Source: Glossina fuscipes (taxonomy: Eukaryota; Arthropoda; Insecta; Diptera; Glossinidae). Taken from it: a stretch of 64,000 nt of DNA. Each line of letters begins with the position of its first letter. Position 1 is the first letter of the stretch. A program made the position numbers and the translations under genes. The stretch lies in NCBI RefSeq assembly GCF_014805625.2, contig NW_023998491.1:776363-840362 (forward strand), given 5' to 3'. Below the pieces are notes generated by a model, which worked only from the letters and a program-made list of their open reading frames with translations, was not told where the DNA came from and did no database searches. This document shows, piece after piece, positions 12,301-22,605 of the stretch.

Positions 12301-15300
12301 TGCCATGCCCACATAAAGTTACGAATGATAAAATTTTGTTTTTCTCACCTTTTTGAGGTTTTTTGCTTATCTATAATAATGCAAGACAGAATGAAGATAT
12401 AGTATCGGCCTAAGAATGGGTTAATTTTAGAATAAATATGGTAGACACCGCGATGAATTTTTTCTTAATAATACTGGCGATATGGGTGTCAAATAAAAGA
12501 ACTTGGAGAGTAGAACGCGAAAAATGTAATGGTGGGTATGCGACTTTCTTACTTGTTCTAATCTAACTTTGATGGCAAAATATCCAACATATTTATGTTG
12601 CCTTTGCTTATCTATCGGCCGTTAACTGAATTTAAAGATAAAAACTTTAACATTAGCAATGTACCGGCACTTCAGTAAACGAAACGTTTCACAATATGAA
12701 CGTTATACTCAAGTCGCTGCTTTCACTACTACGAAAATACAGACATACACAACCCTTTTTATTTATTCATTATCTTAACTGCTGGCGATTAACGAATAAC
12801 TTAGCTTAATGCCATTTTATTGACACACATAATTGCTGTATATGCAATAGAAACTGAAGACCTTGCAAACGTTAGATAAGAGAAAATGAGAAGCTTACGG
12901 AAACATTTTAATCAATAATTTTTTATTATTAAAATAATTAATCTAATTAATTATGTATACTTATGTATATGCAAAATATAATATATGTAATAAATAATTA
13001 ATTATAATATATGTGGTTGTTTGGTCCATTTTTACTAAAAAAGAAAAAAAAGATCCATTTTCCATTTTCCATGTAATCCTTCTACCGCTACATTCATCAA
13101 AGCAATTCTAAATATTCCCTTTGCTTGCCATAAACGACTATAACGAATATAAATATCTACATGAAAATATTTGATCAAATGTCTTTCCAGGGCAATTTCT
13201 ACCACAACATGTTGGTATTCCAGTGGGCGGAAAAGCTGGCGCCAAATATTATATGTTGGAAATTCATTATGACAACCCTCACGGTCAACAGGGTAAATAA
13301 TACGCTCTTCTTTTCTTGGCGGCAAATAAATAACTTATTCGATTTTGTGTGTGTATGTATGTATATAGCTTTCGATCATTCTGGCTTCCGGATACACTAT
13401 AGTAAGCATTTACGTAAAAATGACGCAGGAATAATGATATCAGGTGTATCCATTTCGGATACACAACTAATACCGCCGGGTCAGAAATTATATCGTAATG
13501 TTGGCATATGTGGACCATCATGCTCGAATGTGGTAATGCCAACTATGCGTTATAAATCGTGATGAAAATTGCAAACAAATTTTGTTTTTTTTTTTTTTGT
13601 AGATGTTTCCCGAGACAGGTATAAAAATTATTTCAGGTATTTTACACTCACATCGTGCGGGCCGTAAAATGACACTGAGGCATGTCAGGGACGGTAAGGA
13701 ATTGCCACGCATTATAGAGGATGACAATTACGATTATAATTATCAGCAAGTAAGGCAATTGGAAAACGAGACTGTTGTTATGCCTGGTGATTATATAATA
13801 ACGGATTGCGCTTACGAGGTAAATTTCAGTTTGCATCTCGTTTTAATCTTCAAATATTGTTACATCTTAATTTTTCAAAATGATGGCGCGAGCGACTAAC
13901 CGCCCTTATGCACTTTATCGATTTATACTTCATGGTGACATAACCTCATATTTAATTAATTACCAATTCATAGAGAAATCTGTTGTGCTGCTAATGCTGC
14001 GCAATTATTTAAAACACTTCTTTTTGATACGAGTGTTAGGTAAACTATATACATATATATATAATACAGAAGCATTGATTGAAAGTCCTGCAAATGATTC
14101 TAAAGGCATTTGTATTTGTTAATAATTGCTGTGAACGTCATTACGATGCAATTTGCTTAACAGGAATTCGAGCTCACGATATTGTTAATTAAATTTATGT
14201 GTGTGTCCCATAAGTTTTTTTCTTCTATTTTTACTGCGAAATCATTGGAGCATATTCGATCCCCATTTAAATGATTATGTACCGTTCGCCTCGGAACGTT
14301 AATGGCATCCACTATCTCGCGCACACGCTATCACGAATTTTCAGCGGGCATAGTGTTGATGACGTCCTCGCATTCGTCGTTGTTGGGCGGCCGCTGCGGT
14401 CTACTGTACCACTACCCTCAACCGTGAAAATCTCCTCTGCAGAGTCCTTCGCGTACAACTACACTTTTTTAATGCAATGAAGCATAACATGCCGCAAATG
14501 CTTCTTCTGGCCGTCCATATTGAGCGGCGTAGAAAATTTTAAAAGCGTGTTTGCCACCAACGGAACGTACTTTGAAAGAGCTGTGAGACAACTAAAACCG
14601 ATGCCATCAACGAACAATAGTTTGACCAGCACGCTTGCAAACATAGCCGTCTTGAGGTCATACATAGCGAGGCGGGGAAAAGAGTAATGGACGCCCGTAT
14701 TGAACAAAAGGCATAGAGGAGATATTTTTTGTTTCGACTTTCCAACGTGCTTAATTGGATAACGAAGCAAATTAGTGGGCAGAGGCAAGGAATAGTGAAA
14801 ACAAACATTTCTTTTGCAAAAAAACTCGTGAAGAAGATTTCGCTTAATAAAGCGCCATCTAAGATCTTGCCATCTATACAATAACATGGGAAAGAATTCT
14901 TCTGTACATTGATAAAGGCCCAACTTTCCACGAGATAACTTCTTCGCCTTCATTAATATTTTGAAAACTAATAAGGCTATGAGTGTTACTTCTTACCACT
15001 TGTCAGATTTTTTATTCTAGAAGAAATCCCACTTTCTTTTACGTGGCAGTTAGGAGCGGTAGATAATGATTTGTCATACTTTAATTTATTTTCCTTTCAG
15101 ACTTCTAATCGTAAGCGCCCAACATTTGGAGGTTATTCCACCAAACAGGAAATGTGTTTATCATTTCTCACATATTACCCACGTATTGATTTGGCTGGTT
15201 GCTATAGCATGACTCCGGTTCGTGAATTCTTCGAAACTTTTGGTGTTTATCAATTTTATTCACTGAATATGACTGATGTGGAAAACCTTTTTCTTTATAA

Positions 15301-15840
15301 CGGCGACATTTTGGATTATATACCTAACACGATTTATGCTAAAACGAAAAAAAATCGCAGTAATCTTACCGAAGAGGACGTGCTATATGAAGATTCTTTA
15401 TTAAGTTAGTTAAATGTTAATCTTATTCGTAAAAAAAATATACTTAATTTACTTATTTTTTAGATAAATTAATTATATCGGATCCTGTGGAATTTCATGA
15501 TCGCACTTTTTTGTCACATTTAAATCTGTTGCCTTGGACTGAACCTTTATTTACAAAACGTGTGGAATATAGCATGATTAACGGGAAACATATGACATTT
15601 TGCCGCGTGGCTAATGATGGCGTGTCCATAGTAAGTTCGAATAGGGAAAGTTAAACAAGTAACACATCAAATCTTTTATAATTTCAGCCATCTGAGATTA
15701 TACGTTATCCCAATTTCACCGCCTTTGTAAAGCCACCTAGTCCATGCCCATACCATATGCTTATGGACAGCCCTCCTTTAATCTCCACCGCCTCAAGGAT
15801 AGGTTCTCTCACTTTACTAATGTTATTTACACTATTTTAA
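6306..15840 (+). CDS. DBH-like copper monooxygenase (MOXD1 family), 5' exons missing
   Basis: Ten exons: 6306-6461, 8757-8948, 9023-9135, 10522-10715, 13191-13292, 13369-13532, 13603-13818, 15101-15404, 15464-15630 and 15688-15840. They join in frame to 586 residues plus stop. The first two exons encode the end of a DOMON domain (CDPYDLPLG). Then come both copper domains: CuA ligands in VHHM (exon 4) and EIHYDNP (exon 5), CuB ligands in LHSHRAGRKM (exon 7) and the Met of KQEMCLSF (exon 8). All expected copper ligands of the dopamine-beta-hydroxylase fold are present, so the enzyme should be active; its substrate is unknown. Family members run near 600-700 residues, so the signal peptide and first DOMON part are missing upstream. 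The C-terminus is a short hydrophobic tail with no charged end, suggesting a GPI anchor (inference). The C-terminal part resembles fly MOXD1 homologues more than Tbh; which of the two fly paralogues it matches is unsettled. Confidence 0.93.
6655..7240 (-). CDS. Small ankyrin-repeat protein nested in a monooxygenase intron
   Basis: Three exons on the minus strand: 7240-7225 (MAGLT plus one base), 7162-6977 and 6914-6655, joining in phase to 153 residues and a TAA stop. The frame reads as about four ankyrin repeats, for example TALACVGQNDLLALRKVC, GNTALLKACYLGRLEAA and GQNALTLATYANNRELVY. There is no other domain, signal peptide or membrane segment. It sits wholly inside the first visible intron of the MOXD1-type gene on the opposite strand. 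The 16-nt first exon has a weak GTGCAT donor, but the frame before and after it is the only one giving a regular ankyrin helix pair. I do not recognise an orthologue. Ankyrin repeats usually mediate protein binding; no partner can be inferred. Confidence 0.72.
7880..8061 (+). mobile_element. tRNA-derived SINE-like element, copy 1
   Basis: The head (7880-7957) carries a tRNA-like A box (AGTGGCCAAGTGAG) and a B box (GGGTTCAAATCTC). The body ends in an AAT microsatellite (8041-8061). The head matches a second copy at 50331-50403 on the other strand. A pol III type promoter plus a simple-repeat tail is the SINE hallmark; limits and family name are inference. Confidence 0.55.
9381..10294 (+). mobile_element. 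Hairpin-ended dispersed repeat (Helentron/DINE-like), copy A
   Basis: The left end is TTTTATACCCATCAC and near the right end lies its inverted match GTGACGGGTATAAAA. Then follow a short hairpin (TTCG...CGAA at about 10260-10275) and the tail TTTTCTTACTTGTT. It lies in a monooxygenase intron, between exons 3 and 4. No transposase or helicase frame is visible, so it is non-autonomous. Confidence 0.65.
10296..10521 (+). other. Intron remainder
   Basis: Rest of the intron before exon 4; nothing recognisable apart from its acceptor TTTTTCAG at the end. Confidence 0.5.
11700..12557 (+). mobile_element. Dispersed repeat family, divergent copy I
   Basis: The right end at 12528-12557 reads ATGGTGGGTATG followed almost directly by TTTCTTACTTGTT, so this copy lacks the usual hairpin. 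Inside, a module with AATACTGGCGATATGGGT occurs twice (about 12068-12100 and 12465-12500), so the copy may be internally duplicated or two nested copies. The left boundary is uncertain. Confidence 0.5.
14120..14518 (-). pseudogene. Degenerate mariner-type transposase
   Basis: On the minus strand the sequence begins MDGQKKHLRHVMLHCIKK, like the start of mariner transposases. It goes on in broken frames to a DRSGRPTTTN segment (the SGRP motif after the first helix-turn-helix) and a second helix-turn-helix resembling RRTVHNHLNGD, followed by EEKNLWDTH. Several stops and frameshifts interrupt it and the catalytic DDD region is not found. It lies in the intron between monooxygenase exons 7 and 8. 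The family call rests on motif memory only. Confidence 0.55.
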
Positions 15841-16190
15841 GTAAGCAACTAAAACCTTCGATCAAATTATGTAAATACGAAACTTTTAAAAGTATTAATT
15901 TATTGAGAAAACATTTTTAAAATTAAATTTTTTTTTTTTTTTTATTCCACTTTTAATGTCTTAATTATTTTAGAAGCAATTTCACGAATTTTTGTGTACA
16001 TATTCCAAATTTAGTTATAAATGTTAACTCTCTTTCCAAAAAGTCACAATTACATTGAACTCATAGCACTTATGATCAAATATTATTTATGTAAACTTAG
16101 TTTTAATTTCATAGAAGAAAAATACACTTTTCGATCCAAAGATTTAGTTGATAAGCTTAGTAATTTAAAAATAACGTTAAAAAGATTATA

Positions 16191-16196
16191 AATAAA
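16191..16196 (+). terminator. Candidate poly(A) signal of the monooxygenase gene
   Basis: AATAAA about 350 bases after the TAA stop, in AT-rich sequence; the first canonical hexamer I noted downstream. Confidence 0.4.
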
Positions 16197-16893
16197 TTAT
16201 CAAAAAAGTTGCGAGTTAAGCAATAAGAAATCTGTCTTTCATTAAGAGCTGCGCCTAAGATCTGAACTGAGGTGATAATAGAACAACATCTATTGCAAAT
16301 GGAGCTTACCAACAACATTTAACATAATTTACATCTAACTAATATGAGTTAAAAGATTCTCTGGGAATGACTATCAATACATTTTTAACATTACAGTCAG
16401 TTATAGTACCACGAATTCAAAAATAAACAAAATTATACAACACATCTAGGTATAGTGGGCATCACAATGGACCTAGGATAACATATTATTACATTATAAC
16501 AGCATGCAAAGGATTGCATACGGGTTGCTATAAAAAAGTGCATTTCTATGTTGTTTAATATAACGTCCGCCTGGCACAGTAAATACCAGAACTTTATACG
16601 CTTCCTTGCATTTGCAACTGGATCATTTCCTCCTCGACTCTACATATTATGTCTACCACCTAACTCATTAATTACAAATTGGCGGAAATAAAAATATAAA
16701 CATAAAAAGTAATGACTGATTCAAGCACCACCTAAATCGCTACTGTTGGCCCAAACCGAAGATTACATAGAATATTCGCGTAGCGGCAAAGTCATTAAAG
16801 GAATGGAAAAACCAAAAGCTCGTAGTATATATGAGGAGGATATTTATCTTAGTAATATATAAACTGGGATTATCTGGGAAAAATGAAAATCTC

Positions 16894-17192
16894 ATATTAA
16901 TTCTTTCCACATATTCATACAAGTGCTTGAAATATAATATATATAATCTTGTATATATAAATGTATAAAAAATATGCATTCATCTCCCCTTGTACGTCTC
17001 CTGAATAGTTTTATACAATTTTTATAGGCGTGGCATTCGATTTTCCCCCATTTTGAAAAATTTGATATTAATTCTTTCCATATATTCATACAAGTGCTTG
17101 AAATATAATATATAATCTTGTATATATAAATGTATAAAAAATATGCATTCATCTCCCCTTGTACGTCTCCTGAATAGTTTTATACAATTTTT
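16894..17192 (+). repeat. Direct duplication of a 130-bp segment
   Basis: 16894-17023 and 17065-17192 are near-identical (shared landmarks ATTAATTCTTTCCA, GCATTCATCTCCCCTTG and TACGTCTCCTGAATAG), offset by 171 bases with about 41 bases between. The main difference is a two-base TA length change. Confidence 0.85.
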
Positions 17193-17365
17193 CAACTATA
17201 ATGCCAGTTTCTTGCTTATGCCAAACATTTGCTTTCCTTTGATATATGGCTAAAACGTAGGCAAATATGTCTGCTCAACAAAATCATCATATATAGAGAA
17301 CTTTGGTCAATTTTTGGTCAATGGCACAAAAACGAAAAGAAAAACTACTCAATCAGAAGTTGTCT

Positions 17366-17563
17366 TTAGGGAAGAAAAAGATCCTTTGGATAAACATTCC
17401 CCCGTTCAGTGAATTCTTCGTTGCATATATAGTTTAACACTTTCCCAATTATTGTTAAATAGTCTCCGGCTTGTAAAAGACCTTCATTATCTAACATATT
17501 CAAATTTTCCTTTCACCAAACTCTTGTATTAACACTATCTGCTAACTTTCTTATCAAATCATT
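17366..17563 (-). pseudogene. Unidentified coding-like relic with one in-frame TGA
   Basis: A 66-codon minus-strand frame (NDLIRKLADSVNTRVW, TGA, KENLNMLDNEGLLQAGDY, then to TAA) reads like a folded helical protein. It is interrupted only by the TGA at 17515-17513. I do not recognise the family. It may be an old gene or transposon fragment, or a downstream exon of the small minus-strand gene next to it. Confidence 0.3.
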
Positions 17564-18092
17564 GCCAGCCCGATATTAGCAGTAAATATACGTACACTCA
17601 TTCACATGTTTCTCTAGGACTTGACTGAAAAAATGCCTGAAATATTGGTTGCTTAAAAAAGTATTAAATTAGGTTTTATTAAATGTTTGTTGAATCGTTT
17701 AGTTATAATTAAATAATTTAGTCCATTATATTCATTGTATACGAAATATTATAAAAAGACATAGAAGAAAGTTTAACTTATTTAATTATTTAATAAAGCT
17801 TAGATATAATTCTTTAGTTCTTTAGCAAAAGTATTAAATTCTTTACTACTTTCCTTAAACACCATGACGTGGATAGTTAAATGTGCGTTTGTGTGCTGAA
17901 AATAATCAGCCGTCATTAAGAAAAAAGTGACATTTTTAACAAAATAACAATTTTGCCGAAAAGCGAATTATATCTAATAAAATAAACCATGAAATTGCCA
18001 TAAATTATATTTTGGTTGTGTCAAGAAACAAGTTAAATCAATAATAATAATCTGCGAAATAATAGAAGCTACTTTGGAATTTGGAATCTTAC

Positions 18093-18211
18093 CTGCGAGT
18101 CTCTGAGCCTTTACAGAAGAGGGGAGCGACATTTTGTGTATAGGTGGCATTAAAAGTATTTAAAGGCCATTGCAAATAAGGCTGACCCTTAAAGAAGAAG
18201 CGACCAACCAT
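18093..18211 (-). CDS. Coding-like exon of a small gene divergent from Rer1
   Basis: From ATG at 18211 the minus strand encodes 39 residues (MVGRFFFKGQPYLQWP...NVAPLFCKGSETR). It ends at a strong donor, GCAG followed by GTAAGA, at 18092. Third-position GC is higher than in the surrounding DNA and the composition is protein-like, supporting real coding. The next exon is unresolved. One acceptor (TTATTTTCAG, exon from 17895) would finish a 45-46 residue protein; two others are possible. The start context is weak (T at -3, G at +4), and the frame stays open 16 codons upstream. The exon lies about 180 bases from the Rer1 start in divergent orientation, a layout common for housekeeping gene pairs. 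Function not recognised. Confidence 0.45.
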
Positions 18212-18387
18212 GAAATAGTTATCAGTCAAATTTGTTTTGTAGAATTCCAATATTAGACGAAGAAGAGTGACGCGTGCTCATATTCCTGCAACCTTCCTTT
18301 TTTTTTGTTTCGTTCTTTTTTTTTTTTTTTTGTATTTAAGAATAAAAAGTTAAAATAATTTGCTATAAAATTCATAAATAGAAAAAT
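18212..18387. promoter_or_regulatory. Possible bidirectional promoter, Rer1 and small divergent gene
   Basis: About 175 bases separate the two divergent start codons. The stretch has a long T-rich tract on the plus strand (18299-18332) and no TATA box I can defend. The call depends on the minus-strand exon being real. Confidence 0.3.
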
Positions 18388-19496
18388 ATGATGAATGAAG
18401 AAATCGCGTCGTCATCATCAACAAGTAGTAGTGGAGTCAAAAAAATTTTCCTACGTCTATCACAAGTAAGCATTTCATGTGCAATTCTAATGTATTTGAA
18501 TATTAACCTACACTTTATTTACAGATTTATCAAAGCACATTAGATCGCTCTACACCGCATACTAAACTACGTTGGATTGGTGCTGGCATTTTGCTGCTAC
18601 TTTTTCTATTACGCATATTTGTTTACCATGGCTGGTATATAGTATGCTATGCGGTGGGCATTTATCATTTGAATCTATTCATTGCATTTTTAACACCAAA
18701 AATTGATCCCGAATTCGACCCATACGCAAATGACGGTAAATATGTTAAAAATATGCTCTAATTAACTTAAGGGCTGCTTGTATGCGGTCGATTTTAGGGT
18801 TGCAAAAGAAATTGAGCGGTGGAGGGGGAGGGCGGAAACAAAGACGGACTGAAGACTCAATGCAGAAAAAATAAAACTTAGTTTCGATGAGAAACTATTT
18901 GTTATTGATTTTATATTTTATTTATATGAGCTTTTCTGACTTCCAAAATACATTGAAACAAAAATTAAAGAAAAGCTTTTTTGCTGCTATAGACTAGTAT
19001 TAAAATCACTTTTTGTACGTTACAAATTTGTTCAGTTTATAAATATGATTGCGATAGGCAAATATTATGGAGCTTCATAAGGGCGATCTTTATAATTGAA
19101 TTGTATTGCTTGCTTCTTTTATTAGACGATGGTCCAAACTTGCCGATGCGTAGCAATGAAGAATTTCGACCATTTATACGCCGCTTGCCGGAATTCAAAT
19201 TTTGGCTCTCAATTGTGAAAAGTACGCTGATAGGACTAGTTTGCACATTTTTTGATTGCTTTAATGTGCCTGTTTTTTGGCCCATACTGGTTATGTATTT
19301 TATAACATTATTCTGCATAACTATGAAGAGACAAATAAAGGTATGAAGACACCATTGCTGCCATGACATTACATATAAAGTAATATACATTTTCTACTTA
19401 AAGCATATGATCAAATATAAGTATCTACCGTTTACTCGTAATAAGCCACGTTATCAGCGTGTAAATGATCCCCAAACAACGGCAAATTCAAAGTGA
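18388..19496 (+). CDS. Rer1: Rer1, Golgi-to-ER retrieval receptor
   Basis: Four exons: 18388-18465, 18525-18735, 19126-19340 and 19404-19496, giving 198 residues, close to the roughly 196 of human RER1. The start ATGATGAATGAAG is the first in-frame Met. Family signatures are clear: LNLFIAFLTPKIDPEFDP, SNEEFRPFIRRLPEFKFW, CTFFDCFNVPVFWPILVMY and HMIKYKYLPFTRNKPRY. Hydrophobic stretches near residues 44-85 and 128-165 match the four-membrane-segment topology with both ends in the cytosol. RER1 sits in the cis-Golgi, binds polar transmembrane segments of escaped ER membrane proteins and returns them in COPI vesicles. The reading frame stays open for 71 codons after the TGA stop, annotated separately. 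A candidate AATAAA lies at 20273-20278. Confidence 0.97.
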
Positions 19497-19712
19497 CAAT
19501 TAGCCGCACAGACATTGCCAACAACCGCAACAACAACACTAGCAAACGACAAAATTGAAGTCTCAACCTCAGCAATAACAACAGCAAAGACTTCGGAATT
19601 GACTACAGCACCAACAGCAACAACGACAGCAGTAGGATTACTATCGGCGGGCTCAGTTATAGCTACTCATGTAGCCAAACCTTCGCAAATTGTAATAATC
19701 GATGATGAATAG
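19497..19712 (+). other. In-frame 71-codon extension after the Rer1 stop
   Basis: The TGA at 19494-19496 is followed by CAATTA and then 71 sense codons in the same frame, ending at TAG 19710-19712. The extension is rich in Thr and Ala, has a milder hydrophobic patch (AVGLLSAGSVIATHVA) and ends IVIIDDE. CAA TTA fits the CARYYA context known to promote stop-codon readthrough. An alternative is a 51-nt intron, 19461-19511 (GTAAAT donor, CCGCACAG acceptor, phase 0), which would remove the stop and keep frame, though it lacks a pyrimidine tract. The length of Rer1 orthologues fits the TGA, so the extension would be a minor isoform if real. Confidence 0.4.
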
Positions 19713-20272
19713 ATAGTGAAAAAAACAGAGTATCAACCTCTAAGCTTGTGTATGGGAAAGATAAAATAATCGGAATGAATTTAAATATACTGTTTTTTTT
19801 GTTTCAGTGCTATAAAAAGTTTTCAGCCATTTCCAAACAAACGCCTGTTAGTTGCTTTATTGAAACCTACATTTTTTCAGGCGGCCTCATTACTTTTGTT
19901 TTGCGTGTAGTCTTTTTTTTCTTTAGTTATAACAAGAGCGTAACAAAGAAGACGAACATGATTTTGTCGCGGCAATGTTTGTGCACCAAATATATTTGTA
20001 TAAAAATTTGATTTTCTCTCTGTAGATAAATGAAGAGAATCTGCTTATATAGGAATAACAATTTATGTCATAATCTGTCCTTTTCGTTTAATTTTAATTT
20101 AAATGAGTTCGTAATCCTTACAATCCATTTGAAAAACTATTAATTACGCATTATTTGTTTTAATATTTAAGTAAGTGTGCTTTACAAAAAAGTAATTTTT
20201 GTAAAAAATTTTTTCCTTTAAAAAGCTTTCTTTTTTCTTCTGTATTTTCAAAAACAAAAACAAAAAAAAAAG

Positions 20273-20278
20273 AATAAA
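20273..20278 (+). terminator. Candidate Rer1 poly(A) signal
   Basis: AATAAA in an A-rich stretch about 780 bases after the Rer1 stop. I noted no earlier canonical hexamer, but A-rich sequence makes chance matches likely. Confidence 0.3.
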
Positions 20279-21877
20279 AGGTAAACGAGTTAAAAAATAT
20301 ATATATATATTTATTAATTTTATTTCCAAAAAAAAAAACCACAAATTTTTTTTTTTTAATTTTGTTTAAAAAAAAAAGCATTATTTTTAATTTTTGTTTC
20401 CACTCACTAGATACATTCGCTTTTAGTTATTTAATTTAATTTACTTTTTAATTGTTTTTTTTAAGTTTTCTTTTAAGCTTATATATAGATATATATATAT
20501 ATATATACATAATTTTTTATAACCAACTCTCAGGAATAGTTGTTAACTTGGTTTGCGCTCTTTATATAAAGTAAATGTGCAGAGATGTATTTCTGCATTT
20601 TCCCTTGCACCTTGTACCTGTTGGGCAAAGAGTTAATTAGCTGATCGATGATCTTCATTTATCGTCCACGATTTAGATTTTGGAGCGGAAATAATTCCTA
20701 TATAATAGATTTAAAATTGACATAAAAAATTGGAAGCCGATAAAGAAAATGTGGCGTTCAACACAACAAAGTTTTTTTTGCGAGTGTTTCGCAGTCTTAC
20801 CTAAGTTTCCAATGCGGTAGTGATCACGAACAAGATTGCCCCGTCTCTCATTAACAAGGTTTAAGGTTCATTGCCATTTTAGTTGTAAACGTCGAAGTTA
20901 TAAAACCTGAGTAAACAGAATTTCAACAATTATGTATACACTCTTGATCAAATGTGAAGGATGATGATGAAACCGGCAGTAAACAATAGCGAAAAAAAAT
21001 GTCCACAATACCGCGAAAAGCATTACACGAGTTCAGTCAAAAATATTCAAAATTCAAGGTATCCATGTAGACTACTGAAATTGAAGACCTTTAGGAAATT
21101 TCGATCAAAATCCGGTAACAATGTTTATTTGATCCATAAAATGGCGCGATATGAAGATCAATTTGGGCATTGCAGCTTTAGTTAATTAAGACGATCTTTT
21201 CAGTCATCCAGGTGATGCAATCAAAAGTGGTATGTCGTTGTTCATTTGTTTTAGTTTTGGTTTACTTTCCATATTTTTAATTCAAATTTAATTATCTTTT
21301 GCGCTCTTTTTTTCCCCTTCTTCTTACCTTTCCTATCCGTTCGTTTCTCTATCTAACCTCACTTCTATAAGGTTGCGCTGTTTGGAAACATGTTAAAAAA
21401 ATGAAGGAGTTGTTCATTAATAAATCAGTCATTTCTACTAAATAAATCCCCCTTTCGTTATGATTTGTAGGGAAATTGGATAAAAATTCAGAACATATCC
21501 TGTTTATCAATAATTGCAGAGTGTTTTGTAATTTTAAAGGCGTGATCTGTTACATCTAGGACTATACCTTGGTTTGGTAAACTATTACCAGTAGTGCATA
21601 GAAACGTTCGAGATACCCCTTTCTCTCTCGAACTTGATCGGCTATCAACTAGGAACAAAAAGTATTGGATTCCCATTTATAATTCGTAAGCATTCTATAT
21701 CGCTCAATCACGGAATGGTGTTTTAATTATAAAAATTCTTAAACTAATGAATATATTAATGAATACGCAATCTTGTTCTTAGTGTGTGTTACAAGTGTTA
21801 TAGCAAACCCCTTATAAAATATTTTTCTTATTAATAAATTTTTGGCTTCAGCTTTATAAGGAAACGAAATACTAAAA

Positions 21878-22605
21878 AGCACAAGAAAATTATAACCGAT
21901 CGTAACCGAATCTATTATACCCATCATTGTTTGTTCTAAGGAAAGCAAAAAGATAAAAAAAGTCAATTTTCATGCTCTATAATATGAAGTGGACGCGGCT
22001 GATTTTTTTCTATTTTCAAAATAAAAAAAAAAAGTTTTTGTCACATAGGCGTGTGGTCGTTGCAGTCATGTCCTTGAAAAAATTTAAATCGCTTTCAAAT
22101 ACTTTTGCAAATTTGCATAAACACTAAAAAGTTGCGCAGATGGACAGCCGGACATGTTTAGGTGCACTCCAAATTTGAAACTGGCGAAGAATTTGTATAT
22201 TTTACGGACTTTTTGAAGCTTGTTTCTGCGCCTTATAGACGCATTGATAAAAAAAATTCAATTTTGATACACTATAATATTGGGTGGGCGTGGTCAATTT
22301 TTTTCCATTTTTGTACACAGATGCTACAGCATCGTCCATAGAATATGCGTTCAACTTTTCTATAGTTCATGAGTAGTGAGCAAAAAAACCATTTTTAAAT
22401 CCTTTTGAAAAACAGAGGTGTTCTCAGTTTACGTGATGCTGTGGGCGTGTCCTTCGTCCGATTTTTTCTTGAATCGATTTAAAATTGGATGCTGGTCAAG
22501 AATATATACAATTTGTGGTGTCTCTAATGCTTCCTTCTGAACGTTGCAGACGTTTTAACAAAATGAATATACCACCCATTCTGCGGTCACGGGTATTAAA
22601 ATAAC
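21878..22605 (-). mobile_element. Hairpin-ended dispersed repeat, copy D
   Basis: Read on the minus strand it ends GGGTATAATAGATTCGGTTAC with a hairpin, then the ATAATTTTCTT tail at the left edge. The opposite end, at 22580-22605, is the inverted CACGGGTATTAAAA match. Confidence 0.6.

Larger units (their letters stand above)
15841..17365. other. Intergenic, 3' UTR and AT-rich sequence
   Basis: No coding-like sequence seen. It contains the monooxygenase 3' region and a two-copy direct repeat, annotated separately. Confidence 0.6.

Noticed and set aside
14519..14953. Upstream part of a 164-codon minus-strand frame
   Set aside because: Only the last 19 codons resemble mariner; the rest has no protein character and overlaps another open frame.
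16894..17192. Direct repeats considered as LTRs of a retroelement
   Set aside because: Only about 41 bases lie between them, with no TG...CA ends or primer-binding site.
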